Shown piece by piece: positions 58,601-64,000 of a stretch of 64,000 bases of DNA. Source of the stretch: Saturnia japonica (Eukaryota; Arthropoda; Insecta; Lepidoptera; Saturniidae); assembly GCA_033032175.1 (NCBI GenBank), contig CM065319.1, positions 12,559,018-12,623,017 of the forward strand, written 5' to 3'. The notes beneath the pieces are model-generated. The model had not been told where the DNA came from, made no database searches, and saw only the letters and a program-made list of their open reading frames with translations. The translations under genes were made by a program, and so were the position numbers. Position 1 is the stretch's first letter. Every line of letters starts with the position of its first letter.

Positions 58601-59724
58601 CACAGGTACATAGGTTCTGTAAGGGACCTTTTTTCTTCTTTTTTTTGCGCTAGTTAGACTAATGCGCTAGTTAGTGTAGAAAAACCATTCCGATCACTAA
58701 ATACACATACGCATGGTTCCCTCCTTCCTCCCAGGACGAGGGGAATGTGCATATGAGTATATGTTAGTTAGTTCGAATTTCTTATGATTAGGGAATTAGA
58801 TAGATCGCGACCTTTTCGCATTCGCGACAACCGCCCGAGCCGAGGTTCGGCCACTCTGGCACCCTCGTGCGGGTCGTCACAAACTTTCGCGGCTGAGTGC
58901 CCTAAGCGCTCGCCCCCAAGTCCGGTGAAGCTGTAAAAGCCGCAGCGGCTCTGTTTTTGGATAGGGCCCCTAAGGTAACAGTGCAGTCAGTTCAAAATAA
59001 AAAAGGTGTTCAGTTGAGCGCGCGCTTTCATTATGATTGCTCGAACGTTTTTTGCTATTTTCATAATTTTCGTACTTGTATATTGCTTTCGCATTAAAAA
59101 TGAGTGAATATGAAGATATTGAGGTCGATCTACTAATAGATGAAGTAGAAAAAAGGCCAGCGACTTGTAATATAGGTAATGAAGAGTACTCTCGACGGGT
59201 TAGCGTTCGTCATATGAAATCTCTTTAAATTTTATCGCGTGTTGACGTGCGTTACTTGTGATCTTAGCCTAATACATTATATCTACATAATTTTTTTCTA
59301 TTAAAAGCGAGTACCGAGCAGTCTGGGTGCGATGCTGCAATCGTTCACCGATGATCTTGAATGACGTCACTTTTGATTTAAATACGTTCTTGCTACAGTT
59401 ACTACATTTAAATTACTAATTTGTTTTTAATATAATATTTACTCTTCAGGTTTGTACGGTATTCTATTCCCGGGAAGAGAGGAAGAAGCATTCTCAAACT
59501 TCAGGCTGTGGGATTCTGTCGGTTATATTATTGGTTACGTCATCTCTCGGTACCTTCGAATGAGTTCTAAAGCCTATTTAATGTTAATAATAATGTTCAC
59601 GGGAGCGTTTGGTTATTTCATTGTAGAATTTCAATACCGAAGAACGAAAAACAAATTATCAAAGAAAGAGAAAGACCTTTCGTTGAATGGGTGTGACAAT
59701 ATTGCATTTCAAAACATAGAATAG
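40614..59724 (+). CDS. UNC93-like membrane protein, copy B (duplicated exons)
   Basis: Exons: 40614-40730, 42077-42195, 42692-42854, 43557-43680, 45283-45429, 46897-46963, 47258-47420, 49480-49584 (8a), 52929-53033 (8b), 56706-56868, 59450-59724 (10a); a second terminal exon lies at 62906-63180 (10b). Lengths and phases equal those of copy A in every exon. Using one exon 8 gives 480 residues; using both gives 515. By hand I count about 46 differences from copy A, 13 of them in exon 7 and none in exon 8. Topology and family motifs are kept (AIAVLWGICDSLWLVQING, LYGILFPGREEEAFSNF). The frame is intact. Introns are swollen by Tc1-like, LINE, MITE and Harbinger-like insertions. Expression and exon choice cannot be read from sequence. 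Confidence 0.87.
40785..41125 (-). repeat. RTE-like repeat tail in intron 1 of copy B
   Basis: GCCCGCGGCTTCGCTCGCCT at the left, and AAGAACGGTCCAGCCGTTTT and ACATGAGATTTTTATATATA at the right. These are typical ends of lepidopteran RTE-type elements read in reverse (from memory). No counterpart in intron 1 of copy A. Confidence 0.6.
41320..41560 (+). repeat. LINE-tail repeat family D in intron 1 of copy B
   Basis: Contains TTAGGCTACCGTATCCGCTT, ACCATCAGCCGGACCGTATG and CTTGTTTTGCCACC; the opposite-strand copy is at 31145-31325. Confidence 0.6.
43090..43260 (+). repeat. RTE-type tail (CACCGAGC motif), intron 3 of copy B
   Basis: CGGAAACGGCTCCAACGG, GATGAAACTTTG, ACCTAGATAGGTATTTT, AAGACACCGAGCAATGCTTG. 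A second copy lies at 49020-49150. Confidence 0.65.
43836..44026 (-). pseudogene. Pol C-terminal fragment with clean reading frame, intron 4 of copy B
   Basis: The minus strand is open for about 65 codons: EYDFVPFGVETLGPWGPSA, KEIVKRLVDITGDRRAGSYL, QRIILAIQRGNAASIFGTLP. I recognise this as the terminal block of a widespread retroelement-type pol (VETLGPWGP...QRGNAAS...GTLP), but I cannot name the clade with certainty. It is absent from intron 4 of copy A. No other part of the element is visible nearby. Confidence 0.55.
44915..45075 (-). repeat. Common lepidopteran LINE/SINE tail (TCATCATCAT end)
   Basis: TCATCATCATCATCATTTTA, then CGTCCTCTCCTGGACTTAGG, CCTCCCCCAAAG and CTACCTTGTGGCGGATCTGG, read as the reverse of a well-known repeat tail (from memory). 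Confidence 0.65.
45952..46180 (+). repeat. Dispersed repeat family A, copy 3 (intron 5, copy B)
   Basis: Starts TTTTTTGGCGGGATCTTGAA and is colinear with 2120-2340; it lacks the final GAA-rich third. Copy A has a family member in the same intron (27285-27575), so both may descend from one insertion. Confidence 0.7.
47619..49011 (-). mobile_element. Tc1-like transposon copy 1 (intron 7 of copy B)
   Basis: 1393 bp with inverted ends CAGTGGTGG...TATAATTAGAAACAC. The core AATTAGAAACA occurs at both termini and again about 215 bp inside each end (around 47843 and 48772), an IR/DR-type layout. The transposase on the minus strand is broken. Copy A has no insertion at this place in intron 7. Confidence 0.88.
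48091..48726 (-). pseudogene. Tc1-type (DD34E) transposase, broken
   Basis: MFGRISRKVPLLTKQHREKR, then MLFSDETKINMVHSDGKRYV (first Asp) and TRSIVKHGGGNIKV in one frame. After a frameshift come WIFQQDNDSKHTANSVK (second Asp) and WPANSPDLNPIENLWYIVKK (Glu). I count 34 residues between the Asp of QQD and the final Glu. The N-terminal DNA-binding half is missing or scrambled. Confidence 0.85.
49020..49150 (+). repeat. RTE-type tail (CACCGAGC motif), intron 7 of copy B
   Basis: CGGTAACGGCTCCAACGATT, CCTAGATAGGTATTTTTT, AAGACACCGAGCACAGCTCG, directly beside the Tc1-like element. Confidence 0.65.
49480..49584 (+). CDS. UNC93-like copy B exon 8a
   Basis: 105 bp, phase 0 on both sides, encoding AFVSCAVGTGSVGFVMMTYG and the rest of one membrane hairpin, ending in YLSK. 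The borders are TTTCAG/GCG and AAG/GTAAGG. Identical in sequence to exon 8b. Confidence 0.9.
50199..50390. mobile_element. Palindromic MITE, copy in unit 1
   Basis: 192 bp with a perfect 26-bp terminal inverted repeat (first 20 bases TTTTTTCTTAACCGGGATGA). Internal inverted segments include GTCCC...GGGAC and a central ACACGCGCGTGT palindrome, so it can fold into a hairpin. It has no coding capacity and no autonomous partner in the window. Confidence 0.8.
50655..52665 (+). pseudogene. CR1/jockey-like LINE pol remnant, unit 1
   Basis: Pre-RT part at 50669-51170 (YFWKFVKDQTNNSVGIPSKM, GPGSDLLPPILLRKCAENLF), a frameshift near 51090, then a 255-codon RT frame at 51177-51944 with INYRPISILSICGKNFES, IYTDFRKAFDLVNH, SGVPQGSHLGPHFF and MYADDLKLY. 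A TAA after QKSS and another stop near 52040 break the C-terminal part (RIERVQKRFMYHLAY...). It ends in an AATAA/AAATA tandem tail. The catalytic motifs are intact, but the ORF is not. It lies in intron 8 of copy B and is absent from copy A. Confidence 0.85.
52929..53033 (+). CDS. UNC93-like copy B exon 8b (tandem duplicate)
   Basis: Base-for-base identical to 49480-49584, with the same acceptor and donor. Being 35 codons and phase 0, it can replace 8a, be skipped, or be added without shifting the frame. Including both would repeat a hydrophobic segment and probably disturb the topology. Confidence 0.88.
53647..53838. mobile_element. Palindromic MITE, copy in unit 2
   Basis: Tandem-duplicate copy of 50199-50390, not an independent insertion. 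Confidence 0.8.
54103..56113 (+). pseudogene. CR1/jockey-like LINE pol remnant, unit 2
   Basis: Tandem-duplicate copy of 50655-52665 with the same lesions. RT frame at 54625-55392. The few differences include GATAATAACC to GATGATAACC and TTTGTACAA to TGTCTACAA. Confidence 0.85.
57701..58313 (+). pseudogene. LINE ORF2 C-terminal fragment
   Basis: About 204 codons matching the full-length ORF2 from WRIAINPTKSAAVLF onward (TKYLGVTLDSRLSFIRH, HRFTGAPWYVRM, MDLPSIHAYAKHL). It stops at TAA 58311-58313, where the intact copy reads on (PDQTEKAN). Upstream Harbinger-like DNA is open in the same frame from an ATG at 57573, giving an accidental 246-codon ORF. Confidence 0.88.
57701..59006 (+). mobile_element. 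5'-truncated copy of the 15.7-kb LINE family
   Basis: 1306 bp in the opposite orientation to the full-length copy. It starts inside the RT C-terminal region and includes the whole 3' UTR and the terminal module GGGCCCCTAAGGTAACAGTG, ending in a short A-rich tail. The 11-bp duplication TGTTCAGTTGA flanks it (57690-57700 and 59007-59017). Confidence 0.92.
59100..59228 (+). pseudogene. MADF-like small ORF start in Harbinger remnant
   Basis: 42 codons: MSEYEDIEVDLLIDEVEKRP, then EYSRRVSVRHMKSL and stop. The LIDEVEKRP...EYS pattern resembles the first helix of MADF domains that accompany Harbinger transposons. Weak on its own; supported by the flanking terminal repeats. Confidence 0.4.
59450..59724 (+). 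CDS. UNC93-like copy B exon 10a (terminal)
   Basis: Acceptor CTCTTCAG, phase 1, encoding LYGILFPGREEEAFSNFRLW through QNIE and TAG. The only AATAAA I noted downstream is at 60130-60135. Confidence 0.88.
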
Positions 59725-60351
59725 GTAGTCATTTTTTAGTTTTAATAGATTGTGTTTATTTAGTTTTACATGCTCATTTCTTTACAATTATTTTGTACAT
59801 GTGCGTGCATTTTAATAAGCACATTCAGAAAGCATAAAAATATTCACATAAACGATATACGTGAACAATACACCATGCTGGTTATGACGTCTATTCTCAG
59901 GGCTTTGTAATACGCAGGCACACATACACACAACACACACACACACACAGAAGCACACGTACAAAGAGGAGAATAGGAAATACTGAATAATGTATTCTAT
60001 CTCATTTTCTCGCAGGCATGTATGTTTGTCTCTTATGAGTGTCGCTTTTTGGTTTTATCGACTTTCCAAACTACAACGGTGCTGAAGAAGTTTTTACTTC
60101 AAAAATGGACTTTCGATTAAATGGCAATTAATAAAAGACAAGACCGTTTGATGATCCTCATCAAAGTTGGTAGACTTCTATACCGTTGACGTAAAGGTAG
60201 CGCGTGACCTGGAGAAGGACATAGTACGAAAATCACGCAGACGAAGTCGCGAGAATGAGCTATAGTATGCATGAATATGTGCCATGTACATCGCAGCTGA
60301 TACTGTGGATTATCATACATAAGAGAAAAAATATTGAAAAATAAACATATG

Positions 60352-61764
60352 CAGTGGTGGTCATATAATTAGAAACACATCTTATGATTATAGAAAGTAT
60401 AACTTCAACATACAAATGTTTGTAAAAAATATACACATTCAATAATTAATAATCATGCAGTAATATTGCCACTCAAATAAAATACTCATTAAATGCATAA
60501 AATATATAACATATCTTACTTTTAATTACAAAATGGGTCTTACACATGTAGGAGTTTGTTTTCTGTTACTGGCTGCTTGGACGCCTAATTAGAAACATTT
60601 TAAAAAAGCATCCATAGCTCGTTCTTTATTTTGTAATTGGAGAATAACATTTCTTTCTTGGCTTTTTCTATTATTTCGAGAAACATCTCGTCAAGACTGT
60701 TACACCGAAGATTAGTGGAAGCTAAGAAACTAAATTGTTTGGAAGAATCTCTCGAAAAGTACCGCTTCTTACCACGCAACACCGAGAGAAGCGATTATTA
60801 ATCGCTAAAAAATATGTTAATTGGACGTTACGAGAATGGAAAAAGATGTTATTTCCAGATGAAACTAAAATAAATATGGTAAATTCCGATGGAAAGCGCT
60901 ATGTTAGAACTCCTGTAAACAATGCTTTTAATTATAAATACACAAGGAGTATAGTCAAGCACGGTGGCGGTAACATTAAAGTTTGGGGGTTTTTTTTCCG
61001 GATGTGGAGTTGGACCCGTTCGGAAGATTGAAGGTACAATGGATCAAAGTCAATACAAAAATATCTTAGAGCACACAATGATTGCCTGTTCAGACGATCA
61101 TTTGCCTGTAACCTGGATCTTTGAGCATGACCCTAAACACACGGCCAATAGCGTCAAATGTTTCATTAGCGAACAGCGTATATCCATTTTAGACTGGCCA
61201 GCAAATAGTCCGGATTTAAACCCGATAGAAAATCTCTGGTATATTGTTAAAAAGAAAGTCTCAAACAAACGTAACACCAGTTAAAACGAACTATATGAAG
61301 CATTTGTTGGAGCATGGAATTCTATCCCCCTAGAAAAATGTATGAAATTGATTGAATCAATGCCACGTCGTTGCAATGCTGTTATTGAAAATAAGGAATA
61401 CGCCACTAAATATTAATTGTAACTATTGGTAGGCTGTGGATAGTAGCTATTTCGTAAATAACAATACTAATTACTACTAATACTTTACAAAAAAATGTTT
61501 TTTTATTACTTTTTTGTGGTTGTTTCTAATTAGTTGACCATTATTGTTCATACCTTAAAACTGATATAAATGTTTGTCCGTAATGTAATATTGAAACTGC
61601 ATTTGTGTAATGGTATTTATATTGTTTTTCTAATAAATGATAAATCGTTGAACATATTATTGTCCTATTTATTGTTTAATTTCAAAATAAAAACTATTGA
61701 GGTGAAGTATCTTACATAAAGTCAAGGACCGTTGGTAGTATTTCTAATTATACTACCACCACTG
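60352..61764 (+). mobile_element. Tc1-like transposon copy 2
   Basis: 1413 bp, same family as 47619-49011 and in the opposite orientation. Ends CAGTGGTGGTCATATAATTA and inverted, with inner AATTAGAAACA copies near 60589 and 61530. Flanking TA is found only on the right side. Confidence 0.88.
60735..61404 (+). pseudogene. Tc1-type transposase, broken, in copy 2
   Basis: MFGRISRKVPLLTTQHREKR, MLFPDETKINMVNSDGKRYV and TRSIVKHGGGNIKVWGFFF; a frameshift within a GGGGGTTTTTTTT run near 60986; then WIFEHDPKHTANS and WPANSPDLNPIENLWYIVKK. The QQDND block of copy 1 reads EHD here, two residues short, so the second catalytic site is altered as well. A stop follows NKRNTS at 61284, and the homologous tail continues to about 61404. 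Confidence 0.85.
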
Positions 61765-61979
61765 TATATGTCAGGAACCCAATGACGTTTAAGTTAATAA
61801 AGTTATGTAAACTTTTTCTGTTTTCAGTAAATTGAGCATAAAATTGTGTATGTAATAGATTACATAATACAATAGATACAATATATATATCGTGTTATAA
61901 TTGAAGTATCTGTTTGTAATCTTTTTTTTTTGCTTATTCGCTTGGGCGAATATGTTGCCTGTGTAATTTAAACTTCACA

Positions 61980-62790
61980 AGTAAATTTCCAAACAACATA
62001 AAACCAATATTAACAATTACTTAACTTACTTTTAAATAGCTCCCTAGCAAAAAAAGGTGAAGGGTCGGCGAAAATGGAATTATATATACCAATGTGGAAC
62101 GAACCAGAAGCATTAAGTTTAGACCTAGTGGATTCACTACGAACACACTCCACCAGAATGTGGTGCACATCATCTATGATTCCGCAAGTCGGACACATTG
62201 GAGATGGCGCTTTATGCATCATAAATGCGAATTTTTTCGATGGGATGTGTCCCGAGCGTAATCTCATTCCTGTTATGGCTTCTTGCCCATTAATTGTGAT
62301 ATTTTATATCCAAGGAGTCTTTAGAGGATGCGGTTGTATCGTTTTGTACCATATTCCTTTTGATCTAGAGCGTTCGTCGAAGTTTTCTTTCCAGTGAAAA
62401 AAGCAGTCATTTTTTAACATGTAACATAAATCAAAATGCGTTGGTAATAATTTAATTGGAATACCGTCGGAAGATCTTTGCCTAGCTAAGAGGTCAGCTC
62501 TTTCATTCCCGGCTATGTTTCTATGAGATGGTATCCACTGCATAACAATTATTCATCTTCAAATCAAGTAATTCTTTTAAGATAGTGTAGGCTAACGGTG
62601 TTCCTCGAAAAGTCGAGGTACATCTAGCTACATGTTGAAGAGCACTTTTCGAGTCAGTTAGTATAACAACTTCTATAGGGTCAGTTGATTGAACAAACGA
62701 TAGAGCTTCCGAAATAGCTACTAACTCAGCATGCATAATAGAAACATTTTCATTAATTTTGAATTTCATAGAAGTTTCGTAATTTTACTC
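61980..62790 (-). pseudogene. LINE RNase H and C-terminal remnant
   Basis: The minus strand reads MHAELVAISEALSFVQS, VVILTDSKSALQHV and QWIPSHRNIAGNERADLLA, which are RNase H motifs (Glu, Asp and His-Asp blocks). A C-terminal region follows (RLRSGHIPSKKF, CPTCGIIDDVHHILVEC). The order is that of LINEs with an RNase H domain (I/Loa/R1-like). A stop or frameshift separates the blocks near 62540 and 62300. It is a different family from the jockey-like LINEs above. Confidence 0.8.
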
Positions 62791-62905
62791 AAAAAATCGT
62801 TCACCGATGATCTTGAATGACGTCACTTTTGATTTAAATACGTTCTTGCTACAGTTACTACATTTAAAATACTAATTGGTTTTTAATATAATATTTACTC
62901 TTCAG

Positions 62906-63180
62906 GTTTGTACGGTATTCTATTCCCGGGAAGAGAGGAAGAAGCATTCTCAAACTTCAGGCTGTGGGATTCTGTCGGTTATATTATTGGTTACGTCATC
63001 TCTCGGTACCTTCGAATGAGTTCTAAAGCCTATTTAATGTTAATAGTAATGTTCACGGGAGCGTTTGGTTATTTCATTGTAGAATTTCAATACCGAAGAA
63101 CGAAAAACAAATTATCAAAGAAAGAGAAAGAGCTTTCGTTGAATGGGTGTGACAATATTGCATTTCAAAACATAGAATAG
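62906..63180 (+). CDS. UNC93-like copy B exon 10b (duplicated terminal exon)
   Basis: Same acceptor, phase and stop as 10a; two coding differences seen (I to V in LMLIIMF, D to E in KEKDLS). It could serve as an alternative last exon if transcription reads past 60.1 kb; otherwise it is an inert duplicate. Confidence 0.7.
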
Positions 63181-63807
63181 GTAGTCATTTTTTAGTTTTA
63201 ATAGATTGTGTTTATTTAGTTTTACATGCTCATTTCTTTACAATTATTTTGTACATGTGCGTGCATTTTAATAAGCACATTCAGAAAGCATAAAAATATT
63301 CACATAAACGATATACGTGAACAATACACCATGCTGGTTATGACGTCTATTCTCAGGGCTTTGTAATACGCAGGCACACATACACACAACACACACACAC
63401 ACACAGAAGCACACGTACAAAGAGGAGAATAGGAAATACTGAATAATGTATTCTATCTCATTTTCTCGCAGGCATGTATGTTTGTCTCTTATGAGTGTCG
63501 CTTTTTGGTTTTATCGACTTTCCAAACTACAACGGTGCTGAAGAAGTTTTTACTTCAAAAATGGACTTTCGATTAAATGGCAATTAATAAAAGACAAGAC
63601 CGTTTGATGATCCTCATCAAAGTTGGTAGACTTCTATACCGTTGGCGTAAAGGTAGCGCGTGACCTGGAGAAGGACATAGTACGAAAATCACGCAGACGA
63701 AGTCGCGGGAATGAGCTATAGTATGCATGAATATGTGCCATGTACATCGCAGCTGATACTGTGGATTATCATACATAAGAGAAAAAATATTGAAAAATAA
63801 ACATATG

Positions 63808-64000
63808 CAGTGGTGGTCATATAATTAGAAACACATCTTATGAATAAAGAAAGTAGGTATAACTTCAACTTACAAATGTTCATAAAAAATATACACATTC
63901 AATAATTAATAATCATGCAATAATATAGCAACTCAAATAAAAAACTCATTATATGCAAAAAATATAAAACATATCTTCCTTTTAATTACAAAATTAGTCT
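63808..64000 (+). mobile_element. Tc1-like transposon copy 3, cut by window edge
   Basis: Left end CAGTGGTGGTCATATAATTA in the same flanking context as copy 2. About 15 substitutions and one 4-bp indel separate the first ~190 bases from copy 2. Confidence 0.85.

Larger units (their letters stand above)
57489..59269 (+). mobile_element. Harbinger-like DNA transposon remnant (intron 9, copy B)
   Basis: The ends GGCTATGTTCAGAAGG and, inverted, GGCTAAGATCACAAG resemble each other, and both sides carry TAA, the 3-bp duplication expected for PIF/Harbinger elements. Inside is the start of a small MADF-like ORF at 59100. A 1.3-kb LINE is inserted in its middle. No transposase is left. Confidence 0.5.
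59339..62794 (+). repeat. 3.46-kb tandem duplication, unit 1 (exon 10a)
   Basis: 59341 onward repeats at 62797 with a constant offset of 3456 bp through at least 60351/63807, with only about five differences per kb. The unit holds exon 10a, the 3' UTR, a CA microsatellite (59925-59955), a Tc1-like element and a LINE RNase H remnant. Confidence 0.88.
62795..64000 (+). repeat. 3.46-kb tandem duplication, unit 2 (runs off window)
   Basis: Repeats 59339-60544. The homology is tight up to 63807, then drops inside the Tc1-like element. Confidence 0.85.

Overview
This is an insect nuclear genome window, most likely Lepidoptera. It is AT-rich, with GC-rich coding islands, short phase-conserved exons with GT-AG introns, and intergenic DNA built almost entirely of layered transposons. 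The lepidopteran call is an inference: many of the dispersed repeat tails look like families I know from moths and butterflies. I see no bacterial operons, CRISPR array, rRNA or tRNA.

Layout. (1) 220-1363: the last two exons of the transcription elongation factor Spt6 (second SH2 domain and a Thr-Pro-rich tail). (2) About 4.2-7.0 kb: a three-layer nest, in which an old LINE gag ORF was split by a TIR transposon with an intron-containing transposase, and one exon of that transposase was hit by a 336-bp LINE tail. (3) 8.4-11.3 kb: an old LINE split by a DD41D-type mariner with a perfect 27-bp TIR core and one frameshift. (4) 15.7-21.9 kb: a complete jockey-like LINE on the minus strand with intact ORF1 and ORF2, a 69-nt poly(A), a perfect 15-bp target-site duplication and a structured 5' UTR. 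(5) 23.3-32.2 kb: a ten-exon UNC93-like membrane protein gene (480 codons). (6) 37.2-63.2 kb: a diverged second copy of that gene, enlarged by repeats. Its exon 8 lies in a 3.45-kb near-identical tandem duplication and its last exon in a second one of about 3.46 kb. Introns and flanks hold Tc1-like elements, a palindromic MITE, a Harbinger-like remnant and pieces of several LINE families.

How it fits together. The two UNC93-like genes are products of one segmental duplication: upstream sequence, all splice phases and much intron sequence are shared, and the proteins are about 90% identical by my hand count. Later events were the LINE insertion upstream of copy A and the two tandem duplications in copy B. 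The tandem duplications are either very young or retained haplotypes in the assembly. The best candidates for new biology are the structured 5' UTR and alternative 3' end of the full-length LINE, the intron-bearing TIR transposon, and the duplicated phase-0 exon 8, which could be spliced alternatively.
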